Of a DNA stretch of 64,000 nt, positions 42,171 through 50,663 are shown piece after piece (the stretch's first letter is position 1; each line of letters begins with the position of its first letter). This stretch comes from Virgibacillus_F sp049310925 (GTDB taxonomy: Bacteria; Bacillota; Bacilli; Bacillales; Amphibacillaceae): positions 1 to 64,000 of the forward strand of contig NZ_JBMERP010000005.1 in the NCBI RefSeq assembly GCF_049310925.1, in the 5' to 3' direction. The notes under the pieces were generated by a model. The model worked only from the letters and a program-made list of their open reading frames with translations, did not search any database and was not told where the DNA came from. The translations under genes were made by a program, and so were the position numbers.

Positions 42171-42225
42171 AAAACCCCCGATACCCTTAGTTTTAACAAA
42201 ATTGAAGGGCCAAAGGGGGTTTTTA
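42171..42225. terminator. Bidirectional terminator after the peptide-binding gene
   Basis: AAAACCCCC / GGGGGTTTTT with inner CCCTT / AAGGG pairing. T-runs are present on both strands, so it can end the plus-strand peptide unit and transcripts coming from the kinase operon on the minus strand. Confidence 0.85.
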
Positions 42226-42288
42226 TTTTGTTCTCATAAGCAAGCATAACTAAACCAAAAGAACAACATTACGAAAGGAATTAGTAGT

Positions 42289-42456
42289 ATGAAAGATAAC
42301 AAAGGTGAAACTAAGCTTTCGCCATTAAAGCCTGGCGATAAGTCATATTTTCTAATAAAAGAAATCTCACCCAATGCTTCATGCTGTCTACCGCTAATTA
42401 CCTTGGAATTTCCAATATTATCGTTGTTCCTTTTTGTGGTGCTGATTTTACATTAA
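42289..42456 (+). CDS. Small ORF of doubtful status, 3' end antisense to the kinase gene
   Basis: A 55-codon frame with a good ribosome site (GAAAGGA nine bases before the ATG). The first 30 residues (MKDNKGETKLSPLKPGDKSY, then FLIKEISPNAS) look like ordinary protein. The remaining 25 are a hydrophobic run that is simply the antisense of the histidine-kinase 3' end. It may be a truncated gene whose original 3' part is lost, or a small protein with a hydrophobic tail. No promoter or family was recognised. Confidence 0.35.
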   Translation: MKDNKGETKLSPLKPGDKSYFLIKEISPNASCCLPLITLEFPILSLFLFVVLILH

Positions 42457-44131
42457 TATTCCCATTTACTGACCGCGCACGTTCCTCCATACTGATTAGG
42501 CCCACACCATTAGATAATAATTGTTCCTTATCAAAACCTGCTCCTTTATCCTCGATTACTACCCTTATAGTATCTTCCGCCTCTCTGATAGTAACTGAGG
42601 CTCGTTTGACTTCTGCATACTTACGAACGTTAGTTAATGCCTCTTGAATTATTCGGTAAATCGTAATCTCGACATTACTTCCCAGTCTTTTTGTCAGGGT
42701 GCTATCAAAATAAACATCGATAAAATAGCTCTCAGAGAACCGGCTGAGGAATGAACGGATTGCAGGCATCAGTCCAAGGTCGTCAAGAACTGAAGGCCGT
42801 AGCGCCCAGGAAAAATCCCGCACCTCCTGAATTATTTCAGATGCTTCGCTTAGCATTTGGTCAACTAAAGGGTGATTCACTTCTGCACTTATGCGATTAA
42901 TAGTAATTAAGTGACTATACAAATTTTGTCCTATTCCATCATGTATTTCTCTCGATAGCCTTTTTCTTTCATCCTCTTGAACATTAATGATCCGGGACAT
43001 GGAATACTGCAATTCCTCTTCAATTCGCTTACGCTTCGTAATTTCAGAGCGCATGGCTAAATATTGATATGGCTTATTTGTGTCATCCAGGAATGGAACA
43101 ATCGTGGTATCCACCCAGTAATAAGAGCCATCCTTCGCCTTATTTTTAATTTCACCCTGCCATACTTTACCGTTTCCGATTGTTCTCCATAATTCTTTAA
43201 AAAAACTGACTGGATGGTAGCCCGAATTAACAACTGCATGTGTATTACCTATTAATTCCTCGCGTGTGTAGTTTGATATTTCAACAAACTTATTGTTTAC
43301 GTAAGTAATTTTCCCTTGTTTATCTGTAATAGCAACTATAGAAGACTCATCCAAGGCAAATTTTAAGTCAACGAGCTCCTGCATAGATTTTTTCAGTTTG
43401 TCTACAACTCGTTTATGCTCAGTAACCTCATTCCGTATCGCAAGGTATTGATGGGGTTTACCTTCCTCATTTAAAAATGGAACAATCGTCGTGTCTACCC
43501 AATAATACGACCCATCCTTTGCCTTATTTTTGAGTTCGCCTTTCCATATATCACCATTTGCAATTGTGCGCCATAGGTTTCGTATAAATTCCTTTTGGTG
43601 ATGTCCTGAATTAATTACCCGGTGGTCTTGACCAATTAATTCTTCTTCCGTATACTGAGAAATTTTACAGAATTTTTCATTCACATACTTTATTTTTCCT
43701 GTTTGATCTGTAATTGCTACAATGGTAGATTCATCAAGGGCAAATTTCATATCTAACAGTTCGTCCAATACCTTCTGTGGTTCGATTCCAGACATAGATT
43801 GATTGTTACTTTTGTGGAGAACGAGGATCGTATATTTTTCCCCGTTTAGTATAAATGTGTTTTTACGCAGAAATAAGGGAAAGTGTTGCCCTCCATTGTT
43901 TCGTCCAAAATGGCGGATGACGGTTCCTTCTTCTACCGTAGATACAGATAGGTCAGGTATCAATTGCTGCAGCTCTTTGCCGGAACAATCATTTTCCAGA
44001 TTAAATAACCACAGGGCCTGTTCATTAATGGAATGTATAATTTCTGAAGAATCTACAACAATTGTTGCATCTTCAGTAGCTTTTTGCTTGGAACGAATAA
44101 TTCTGTCGCTATTTCTCATAACTGCTGGCAT
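42398..44131 (-). CDS. PAS-domain sensor histidine kinase (NarX/DegS-type HisKA_3)
   Basis: A 577-residue cytoplasmic sensor kinase without membrane spans. An N-terminal PAS-like domain (about 20-100) is followed by two PAS-PAC units at about 120-235 and 245-360 that are near copies of each other (both contain KNKAKDGSYYWVDTTIVPFL and VAITD). HisKA_3 carries the phosphoacceptor His397 in SREIHDGIGQ, and the ATPase domain shows YRIIQEALTNVRKYA and DKGAGF. The start is uncertain: AGGAGGG lies very close to the first ATG and 13 bases before a second (44119). It is the last gene of the ten-gene redox operon, 30 bp after the response regulator. Confidence 0.9.
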   Translation of the reverse strand: MPAVMRNSDRIIRSKQKATEDATIVVDSSEIIHSINEQALWLFNLENDCSGKELQQLIPDLSVSTVEEGTVIRHFGRNNGGQHFPLFLRKNTFILNGEKYTILVLHKSNNQSMSGIEPQKVLDELLDMKFALDESTIVAITDQTGKIKYVNEKFCKISQYTEEELIGQDHRVINSGHHQKEFIRNLWRTIANGDIWKGELKNKAKDGSYYWVDTTIVPFLNEEGKPHQYLAIRNEVTEHKRVVDKLKKSMQELVDLKFALDESSIVAITDKQGKITYVNNKFVEISNYTREELIGNTHAVVNSGYHPVSFFKELWRTIGNGKVWQGEIKNKAKDGSYYWVDTTIVPFLDDTNKPYQYLAMRSEITKRKRIEEELQYSMSRIINVQEDERKRLSREIHDGIGQNLYSHLITINRISAEVNHPLVDQMLSEASEIIQEVRDFSWALRPSVLDDLGLMPAIRSFLSRFSESYFIDVYFDSTLTKRLGSNVEITIYRIIQEALTNVRKYAEVKRASVTIREAEDTIRVVIEDKGAGFDKEQLLSNGVGLISMEERARSVNGNINVKSAPQKGTTIILEIPR

Positions 44132-44161
44132 TCCCTCCTAGTATCGGCTTTCTACTGTTGT

Positions 44162-44818
44162 CTACTGCATCCCATATCCAAGTAATCCCTTTTTCAAAGC
44201 GTATGCTACTAGTTCAGGTCTTGTTTTCATCTGAAGTTTTTCCATTAGGTTACTCTTATGTGCTTCAACTGTTTTCACACTTATAACCAGTAATTCACCA
44301 ATTTCCTTATTTGAATAACCCTTTGCAATCAACGTTAAAACTTCCTTTTCCCGGGCAGATAAAAGCTGGTAACTATCATAACCTTCCTGCTTCAAATTTC
44401 CCAAATACTCATCCATAAGCCTTTTTGTTGCTGAAGGGTGTAGGTATGCATCACCGCTACATACTGATTTAATCGCTTCAGTTAATTCGTGATGGGGTGC
44501 ACTCTTCAGTACACAGCCTGAAGCACCTGCCTGTATTGCACGAAATAAATACTCTTCATCATCGTGCATCGTTAAAATTAAAATAGCCGTATCGGGTAAT
44601 TGCTTTTTTAGTTCTGATGTAGCAGTCAAACCGTCTTTACCATGTGGCATACTCAAGTCCATTAGAACAACATCTGGTTTTAACTCCAAAGCGGCTCTGA
44701 TTCCTTCATCGCCTTCAGATGCTTCACCAACTACCTCCATGTCAGGAACGGCATTTAATAGAACTTTTAACCCCATCCTTACTACCGCGTGGTCGTCTAC
44801 TAATATAATTTTAATCAT
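44162..44818 (-). CDS. NarL/FixJ-family response regulator
   Basis: A 218-residue two-component regulator. The receiver domain has the acidic pair Asp8-Asp9, phospho-acceptor Asp54 (VLMDLSMP), Thr83 and Lys105. The C-terminal LuxR-type helix-turn-helix is LSAREKEVLTLIAKGYSNKE, then IGELLVISVKTVEAHKSNLM. Its start overlaps the end of the preceding small kinase gene by four bases (ATGA-type coupling), so those two are the natural pair. The larger PAS kinase 30 bp downstream may also feed it. The dyad at 50692-50709 in the operon promoter is a plausible target. Confidence 0.94.
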   Translation of the reverse strand: MIKIILVDDHAVVRMGLKVLLNAVPDMEVVGEASEGDEGIRAALELKPDVVLMDLSMPHGKDGLTATSELKKQLPDTAILILTMHDDEEYLFRAIQAGASGCVLKSAPHHELTEAIKSVCSGDAYLHPSATKRLMDEYLGNLKQEGYDSYQLLSAREKEVLTLIAKGYSNKEIGELLVISVKTVEAHKSNLMEKLQMKTRPELVAYALKKGLLGYGMQ

Positions 44819-45486
44819 CCTTCTAACATCCCCCTAACCCTGATTGGCAGTACGAGTGAAACTTTAGTTCCCTCCCCTTCGATAGACGATATTAGACAAG
44901 AACCACCAGCAACTTTTACTCTTTGCTTCATTGCAGCAATTCCTTTAAAAGGATTATTTTCCATGGACCTGGAAACATTAAATCCTTTACCAGTATCAAT
45001 AATATCTATTGTCAACGACTTTTCTTCCCATGTAAAATGAAGCGCTGTTTCACCGACATCTGCATGTTTAGCTGTATTTAGCAATGCCTCAACACACGAC
45101 CTGTATATCGCCAAACTAACCAGTTCAGGAACTTCGCACTCTTCCCCCATTGATTTTACATGAACTTTAATTCCAAAGGTTATCGAAAATGACTTTACAT
45201 AACTTTTTAATGCAGAGTTTAAACCCAAAGTTGGCAGGGTGATTGGATAAAGCCTTCCAGACAAAAGTCTAACATCTTTAATGGTATTGCTCATTAATAA
45301 CGTCATCTCTTTTGCGTAATGTTTAAAATGCTCATTTTCTATACCCGTCTGTAGATACTCTAACCCCATGTGGATGCTGTAAAGATTCTGGCTGATATTT
45401 TCATGGAGCTCAAGTGCTATTTGTTTTGCCTCTAATTCGTATGACTCAATCAAACATGCACCCGCATGGTTATTACTTTGCTCCAT
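44815..45486 (-). CDS. Short histidine kinase without a sensor domain
   Basis: A 223-residue kinase made only of HisKA_3 plus ATPase domains. The phospho-acceptor is His28 in LELHENISQNLYSI. The ATP-binding part shows YRSCVEALLNTAKHA and DTGKGF. It lacks transmembrane spans, PAS/GAF domains and the four-cysteine Fe-S motif of the oxygen sensor NreB; only one Cys (11) lies near the N-terminus. Signal input must therefore come from a partner, possibly one of the small operon proteins just upstream. It overlaps the response-regulator gene by four bases. Confidence 0.88.
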   Translation of the reverse strand: MEQSNNHAGACLIESYELEAKQIALELHENISQNLYSIHMGLEYLQTGIENEHFKHYAKEMTLLMSNTIKDVRLLSGRLYPITLPTLGLNSALKSYVKSFSITFGIKVHVKSMGEECEVPELVSLAIYRSCVEALLNTAKHADVGETALHFTWEEKSLTIDIIDTGKGFNVSRSMENNPFKGIAAMKQRVKVAGGSCLISSIEGEGTKVSLVLPIRVRGMLEG

Positions 45487-45505
45487 CTATATCTTCTCCT
45501 CCCTA

Positions 45506-45778
45506 TTATACCATTTTAATAGAATAATACAGCTTTGCTGACTCGTCATAAGCAGTCCATTTATCTTCTTTTTGATCAACATTACTAGTTAATGGAACGG
45601 CAAAAAAGAAGTGTTTATCGAAATAAATTCGCAGATGTGTTTCATCCGGACAAAGGGTCACTTTACTGACCTTACGTTTTACCCAAGGAGCCTGGTCTTC
45701 ACTAGCACGACCTTGAATACACACTTCAACAGGTGCGTTAATGTATTTTTCTAAAGAATTAGCATTAACCGTTTCCAC
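45506..45778 (-). CDS. Unknown 90-residue protein of the redox operon, GTG start
   Basis: A soluble, mixed-charge protein with no recognised family. The start was set to the GTG at 45778 because AAAGGAAG lies eight bases before it; the open frame runs 26 codons further upstream but inside the preceding gene and without a site. It begins ETVNANSLEKYINAPVEV and has a beta-rich middle with THLRIYFDKHFFFAVPL. It overlaps the upstream gene by 14 bp and precedes the short kinase by 20 bp. It could be a chaperone or a sensor partner; nothing in the sequence decides. Confidence 0.65.
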   Translation of the reverse strand: METVNANSLEKYINAPVEVCIQGRASEDQAPWVKRKVSKVTLCPDETHLRIYFDKHFFFAVPLTSNVDQKEDKWTAYDESAKLYYSIKMV

Positions 45779-46076
45779 ATTTACCGCTTCCTTTCTTAAG
45801 TGGAAGAACTTGCAGTTGATAACCTTGCAGCGTTTCCCAGAATTGTTCAGTTGCATTCTCTTCTAGATGATCGATCACGTCCTCTTCACATGACCATCTG
45901 CTCATTCCTTTCACTTCGGCAACCACAATTTCCATCCCGTCTTCTTCTTTGTTATCGAGGTACCAGTGAAGTCGTTCACGATTGAAAACACTTTCAAACA
46001 TTGACTTTACATCACTAGCCAGTGTTCCTGTAGTTTTTTGGATAAAACAAAAATCCAGATATGTTTCACTTGGCAT
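45765..46076 (-). CDS. Unknown 103-residue protein of the redox operon
   Basis: A soluble acidic protein without recognised domains. It has several tryptophans and two cysteines outside the C-terminal tail (FCFIQKTTG near 9-17, WSCEEDVIDHL at about 61-71), and ends in a Gly/Lys/Cys-rich tail KKGSGKCGNG. The spacing of charged and hydrophobic residues suggests an alpha/beta fold. It overlaps genes on both sides (11 bp and 14 bp), which strongly implies coupled translation with the membrane peptide and the 90-residue protein. A maturation chaperone in the place NarJ or NapD usually takes is an open possibility. Confidence 0.68.
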   Translation of the reverse strand: MPSETYLDFCFIQKTTGTLASDVKSMFESVFNRERLHWYLDNKEEDGMEIVVAEVKGMSRWSCEEDVIDHLEENATEQFWETLQGYQLQVLPLKKGSGKCGNG

Positions 46077-46272
46077 TGGTGCTTCCTCCTTTGTGGATCT
46101 CTTTTTTATAAATGAAGAAGGCAGTTGGGAACAACAATATATTTAGCCCCACATATAATAAAACTATCCAATAATTCTGGAAGAAAAACTGATGAACTAG
46201 TAATTGTGTGAAAATAATATTGAGTAATAGAATTACAGCTAATCCAATAACCCCTAAATAACTACGCTTCAT
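46066..46272 (-). CDS. 68-residue two-span membrane protein of the redox operon
   Basis: A small membrane protein with hydrophobic spans at about 7-28 and 34-55, followed by a short Lys/His-rich cytoplasmic-type tail. There are no heme-ligand pairs or cysteines. It overlaps the Rieske gene start region by 11 bp upstream and the 103-residue gene by 11 bp downstream. It may anchor or stabilise the Rieske or NarI-like subunit. No named family recognised. Confidence 0.75.
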   Translation of the reverse strand: MKRSYLGVIGLAVILLLNIIFTQLLVHQFFFQNYWIVLLYVGLNILLFPTAFFIYKKEIHKGGSTNAK

Positions 46273-46786
46273 AACGTTTCACCCTAACCGCGTAAACAGA
46301 ACCCTTTTCAACTTTCACGACAATTTCTGGTAATGGTCTTCTTGGTGGGCCAGCAGTTGGAGCCCCAGTGTTAACGTCAAATTTACCATGGTGACACGGA
46401 CAAATCATTTCCTTCTCTTCCTTAACCCAATAAACCGGGCACCTTAAATGTGTACAAGCGTTTTGATATGCAACATACTTATCTTCTTTTAACCGAATCA
46501 AGACTGCACTATCATTCTCACTTGGAAAATGAAATTCAGTTGAGTCACCAACAGCAAGGTCTTTCACATCCGTTATCCGGTAGTGTGGATATTCTTTATC
46601 CGAAAGTCCCATTAACTCTTTCGCAGCAACAGCACCCCAAGGAAGAGAGGAGACTGCAAAGATACCTGCAGCTCCAACCATTGTTTTCATAAATCCCCGT
46701 CTATCCAGTTGCCGTTCATTATTTCTATTTATATTGTGGGTATAATTATTATCCTTTTCAGAAACGTTGTTGTTCCAATCAGTCAT
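46262..46786 (-). CDS. Tat-exported Rieske [2Fe-2S] protein
   Basis: A 174-residue Rieske protein. The twin-arginine signal LDRRGFMK has Arg29-Arg30 and is followed by the hydrophobic segment to about residue 55, which may stay as an anchor. Cluster-binding motifs are CTHLRC (111-116) and CPCHHG (129-134), with both extra cysteines of the disulfide typical of high-potential, cytochrome-bc-type Rieske proteins. A bc complex is not encoded here. Its neighbours are the ferredoxin (13 bp upstream) and a small membrane protein. It is expected on the outer face of the membrane. Confidence 0.93.
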   Translation of the reverse strand: MTDWNNNVSEKDNNYTHNINRNNERQLDRRGFMKTMVGAAGIFAVSSLPWGAVAAKELMGLSDKEYPHYRITDVKDLAVGDSTEFHFPSENDSAVLIRLKEDKYVAYQNACTHLRCPVYWVKEEKEMICPCHHGKFDVNTGAPTAGPPRRPLPEIVVKVEKGSVYAVRVKRYEA

Positions 46787-46799
46787 TGTTTATATCCTC

Positions 46800-47363
46800 C
46801 TAAAACAATTTCGTTGTGCCTTGTAATATTCCAGGGAGATTAACTCTAACGTTTGTTTCTCCTTCAAGAAATGGCGTGCTAGTTACCCATTTATCGTTTC
46901 CAAGATCATGGCTTTTTTGTTTTTGTGCGATTTCTTCGTCAGTCAACCATTGAAGCGTATTAGAAGGGCAAACACTTGCACACATTGGTGGAATACCATC
47001 TTTTGTACGGTCAATACATAAATCACATTTGTACATTAGATTCTCTTCCTCATCAAACTTAGGAATCCCGTATGGACATGCAATTGTACAGTTTTGACAG
47101 CCAATACACTTTTCAGTAAGAGCAGACAATACAGCTCCAGTTTCATGGATTTGAATCGCTTGTGCAGGACAGCTTCTGGCACATGCCGGGTCTACACAAT
47201 GTAGACACATTAACGGCATTGTCTGGCTGTTTACCAATGGATTCACGTCATAGACATAGTTCCTGTTTTTCTGTTCATGTCCTCCACATTGCGTACAAGC
47301 TGCAAGACATGAACGACATCCGATGCAATTATCCAATTCCATATACAATCTGCGTTTTTCCAT
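46800..47363 (-). CDS. Four-cluster ferredoxin-type electron-transfer subunit
   Basis: A 187-residue DmsB/NrfC/HycB-like protein carrying about sixteen cysteines in four motifs: CIGCRSCLAACTQC (from residue 13), CLHCVDPACARSCP, CIGCQNCTIACP, and CDLCIDRTKDGIPPMC with CASVCP. This pattern binds four [4Fe-4S] clusters and usually links a molybdopterin subunit to a membrane quinol subunit. The protein has no Tat signal, so it should be cytoplasmic with the catalytic subunit. Its ATG directly follows the NasC-like stop codon. Confidence 0.94.
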   Translation of the reverse strand: MEKRRLYMELDNCIGCRSCLAACTQCGGHEQKNRNYVYDVNPLVNSQTMPLMCLHCVDPACARSCPAQAIQIHETGAVLSALTEKCIGCQNCTIACPYGIPKFDEEENLMYKCDLCIDRTKDGIPPMCASVCPSNTLQWLTDEEIAQKQKSHDLGNDKWVTSTPFLEGETNVRVNLPGILQGTTKLF

Positions 47364-49532
47364 TTAGAGCACCTTCCCAGCACTGATTTTTTCTATTTGA
47401 GCAGCGCAAACTTTAAATTCTGGCATTTTTGATATAGGATCAAGCGCTGCAATTGTTAGTAGATTAATTGATTGTTCGTGACCAAAATGATAAGGAACAA
47501 AAATAGTATCCTCTCGAATGGCTTCGGTGATTTTTACTTTATAATCACTTTTTCCTCTACGGGTAAATAGTAAAATCACTTCATCATGCTTAATACCATA
47601 TTTTTCAGCAGTGATTGGGTGTACCTCAACATAAGGATCTGGACACATATCATTAAGAAATTGAATTCGGCGTGTCTGATTTCCAGATAAGTAATGATAG
47701 ACCACCCGGCCTGTTGTTAAGCGTAACGGATACTTATCGTCCGGCTCTTCTGCTGGTGGGCGATAAGGTAGTGCACAAATCTTGGCTTTACCATCTGGAT
47801 GATAAAACTTCTTATCAAGAAACATATGAGGAGTTCCCTTATCGTTTTCATCTTTACACGGCCAGAATACGCCATCCTGTTTATCGATTTTATCCCATGT
47901 AGCACCATAATAATCTGCAGCGCCGCCTTTTGAAGCTAGACGGAATTCATCTGCAACATCTTTCGCAGTTTTTAAGTGAGAGAAGTATTTACCTCTTCCA
48001 AGACGTTCAGCAAGTTCCACCTGGATTTGCCAATCTGGCTTAGACTCGCCTAATGGTTCCTGTGCTTTATTGATTTTAATAATCCGTCCTTCTAGATTAG
48101 TTACAGTACCCTCATCTTCTGACCAAGTGACAGTAGGCAGAATAACATCCGCAAATTCCGCAGACTCTGACAGGAAAAAGTCTGCACAGACCATGAAATC
48201 AAGACTTTTCAATGCCTTTCTGACAACATTCAGGTTGGGAGCGGAAACAGCAGGATTTGAACAAAGCAGATATAATCCACGAATTGTTTTCTCATTCATC
48301 AGTTCAAACATTTCGTATGCAGATACTCCCGGTTGCGGCATTTCTTCTGGCTCTATGCCCCATACTTTACTAACCTCTTTTACGTGTTCCGGGTTCGTTA
48401 ACTTTCTATAACCTGGTAACAAATCAGACTTCTGACCGTGTTCACGTCCGCCCTGACCATTCCCCTGACCTGTGAACGTTGCAACACCGGCTTTCGGTCT
48501 GCCGATTTTACCGGTAACTAGCGCCATATTTGTATATCCTGAAACATTATCGACACCTTTACTCTGTTGCTCAATTCCTCTCGCAAACATCACAATTGCA
48601 TTTGGAGCTTTGCCGTAAATCTCAGCGGCTCTTTCAATTTTTTCAACAGACACTCCAGTAATCATACTAGTGACTTCAGGTGTGAAATCTTTAACCAACT
48701 CTTTCGTTTCTTCAAATCCGTTTGTGTGGTCGTTTATAAATGATTCATCTGTATAGCCATTCTTTATTAATAAGTTTAATATCCCATTTGCTAAAGCTAA
48801 ATCTGTACCAGGACGTAAATCCAGGTGGACATCTGCTCTTCTTGCAACCGGTGTCTCTCTTGGATCTGCGACAATTAAATAACCACCGCGTTCCTGTACA
48901 GCCCAGACTCTAAACATTGAAGTAGGGTGGCATTCCGCCGTGTTGCTTCCTGCGATAAACAGGCAATCTGTTTCATGCAGGTCTGTCCATGGTAAAGTTG
49001 AACCACGATCAACACCGAAACTTCTTAAGAAACCTCCAGCAGCACTCGCCATACAGAAACGACCATTATAATCTATATATCTAGTACCTAAACCAACTCT
49101 TGCAAACTTACCTGTTAAATAACACTTTTCATTTGTCATGGATACACCACTGAATACGGATAGACTGTCTTTTCCATAATCGGCTTGAAGCTCACCGAAT
49201 TTTTCAGCAATCAAATCATAAGCTTCCTCCCAGCTTGCTTCACGAAAACCTTCCTTTGTTCCTTTTAAAGAAGCATCATCACGAATCAGCGGTTTAAGAA
49301 TTCGATCATCATGGTTCGTTTGCTGGTAAGCTGTAACACCTTTCGGACACATCTTCCCAAGTGTTACTGGCCAATCGTATCTTGGTTCTACACCAATTAT
49401 CTTATTTGTAGAGGTATTCACGCGCAAATTCATTCCGCACTGCATACCACAGTAGCTGCAATGTGTCTTTACTAATGTTTCATTTGGATGCCTTACATTT
49501 TCTATATCACGGAAAAATTTATCCTTTTGCAT
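47364..49532 (-). CDS. NasC/NapA-type molybdopterin oxidoreductase
   Basis: A 722-residue catalytic subunit strongly resembling B. subtilis NasC nitrate reductase along its whole length (for example FTGQGNGQGGREHGQK and CSNPAVSAPN). An N-terminal [4Fe-4S] site is formed by Cys25, Cys28, Cys32 and Cys62 (CSYCGMQC, KMCPKG). The predicted molybdenum ligand is Cys160 in NGRFCMASA, as in nitrate reductases of this class rather than Ser/Asp or Sec. There is no Tat signal, so it is cytoplasmic. The start at 49532 was chosen for AAGGAGG nine bases upstream. Unlike NasC it has no NADH-dependent NasB partner or nitrite reductase beside it, but membrane and Fe-S subunits. Nitrate is the likely but unproven substrate. 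Confidence 0.92.
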   Translation of the reverse strand: MQKDKFFRDIENVRHPNETLVKTHCSYCGMQCGMNLRVNTSTNKIIGVEPRYDWPVTLGKMCPKGVTAYQQTNHDDRILKPLIRDDASLKGTKEGFREASWEEAYDLIAEKFGELQADYGKDSLSVFSGVSMTNEKCYLTGKFARVGLGTRYIDYNGRFCMASAAGGFLRSFGVDRGSTLPWTDLHETDCLFIAGSNTAECHPTSMFRVWAVQERGGYLIVADPRETPVARRADVHLDLRPGTDLALANGILNLLIKNGYTDESFINDHTNGFEETKELVKDFTPEVTSMITGVSVEKIERAAEIYGKAPNAIVMFARGIEQQSKGVDNVSGYTNMALVTGKIGRPKAGVATFTGQGNGQGGREHGQKSDLLPGYRKLTNPEHVKEVSKVWGIEPEEMPQPGVSAYEMFELMNEKTIRGLYLLCSNPAVSAPNLNVVRKALKSLDFMVCADFFLSESAEFADVILPTVTWSEDEGTVTNLEGRIIKINKAQEPLGESKPDWQIQVELAERLGRGKYFSHLKTAKDVADEFRLASKGGAADYYGATWDKIDKQDGVFWPCKDENDKGTPHMFLDKKFYHPDGKAKICALPYRPPAEEPDDKYPLRLTTGRVVYHYLSGNQTRRIQFLNDMCPDPYVEVHPITAEKYGIKHDEVILLFTRRGKSDYKVKITEAIREDTIFVPYHFGHEQSINLLTIAALDPISKMPEFKVCAAQIEKISAGKVL

Positions 49533-50616
49533 TTTGATTTGCCTCCTTGATTGGTACTTCATGTGTAGCGAATCCTGAGAACCTTGAAATTCGGTATTTT
49601 CTTCTGCAAGGAAGACATAATTCAGCTAGATTAAAGCCATCCTTCATATTAAACTCTAAATTGTTTTGCCCTAAAACATCGATTACATCACTTGACTGTT
49701 CAGTTGAAACAAACTCCGTATTACAAACCTTGCATTGTTTCATAGATTGTTCTCCGTAATGCTCACGGTAATTTTTGGCAAACACACTAAGTGGCCTGAA
49801 AGGAATGTGGGCAAGCTTCCCAAATGGTAAGTAGATCAATGTAATAATGACAGAGAACTGATGAATAAGTGACATTACATAGTGTCCTGCTCCGTGCAGA
49901 AACACATTAATAAACGTTAAAAGAAGGCCAGTTATACTAATGAATAATAAAAGATAAAGTGGTAAAAAGTCGTACATTATTTGATATTCGGCTCTTGCCT
50001 GCATATTTTTCAGCCTGCGGTAAAGGACCATACAAACGCCAGAAATTACCATGATTGCACTAAAGTTTAATGCGTTATAGGACATGAACGCGATAAAACC
50101 ATCTGCCGGGACTGTCATTACATCCATTCCAAACAATACAATCGTGTACATACCACTCTCTGCCATTGTGAAGTACATCCAGCTGAACACCAGCGGAAAT
50201 GTAACAAAACATGAGATAATGACACCCCACCCTATCAGCAGATGCTGTGACCATCGGTAAATTCCCCTATTCCAGATGAATTTGTATGTAGCCAGATGTT
50301 CAACTGATGTTTTCGGGGTTGATTTACGGAATAAAAGCTTAATGCCTTTCTTGATTATAAGCTTGGTCGGTGGCCGTTCTCCCCAGGCAATAAAGCGGTA
50401 AAAGAAACCTACCAGAAACACAATAGTTCCAACCATATAACCGTAGAGATTCATGTCAACATGTGTAAACATTCTAGTTCCTATAGTAGTAAGTAGCAGT
50501 AGCCCACTTACAGCAATAAACATTGATTTGGCAAAATGAGAAGCAAATGCATTATTAATAGAGTTGATTTTCTTTTTAGGTTTTTGAATAGACTTTTTGA
50601 CTACAGTACTTTCCAT
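49519..50616 (-). CDS. NarI-like membrane subunit with C-terminal CxxC pair
   Basis: A 365-residue membrane protein with about six spans between residues 30 and 265. RWSQHLLIGWG at about 122-132 and HQFSVIITLIYLPFGKLAHI at about 247-266 resemble the heme-binding helices of NarI/DsrM-type quinol-oxidising cytochromes b. Beyond the last span, CKVCN near 294 and CLPCRRK near 336 form a two-CxxC unit that could bind zinc or iron. It is the first gene of the operon, and its 3' end overlaps the molybdoenzyme gene by 14 bp. GAAGGAG precedes the ATG. Role: probably passes quinol electrons to the Fe-S and Mo subunits. Confidence 0.82.
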   Translation of the reverse strand: MESTVVKKSIQKPKKKINSINNAFASHFAKSMFIAVSGLLLLTTIGTRMFTHVDMNLYGYMVGTIVFLVGFFYRFIAWGERPPTKLIIKKGIKLLFRKSTPKTSVEHLATYKFIWNRGIYRWSQHLLIGWGVIISCFVTFPLVFSWMYFTMAESGMYTIVLFGMDVMTVPADGFIAFMSYNALNFSAIMVISGVCMVLYRRLKNMQARAEYQIMYDFLPLYLLLFISITGLLLTFINVFLHGAGHYVMSLIHQFSVIITLIYLPFGKLAHIPFRPLSVFAKNYREHYGEQSMKQCKVCNTEFVSTEQSSDVIDVLGQNNLEFNMKDGFNLAELCLPCRRKYRISRFSGFATHEVPIKEANQNAKG

Positions 50617-50663
50617 CAGAATTCTCCTTCGATGTTCGTATTAGCAATTTCTTTACTTTTTCT

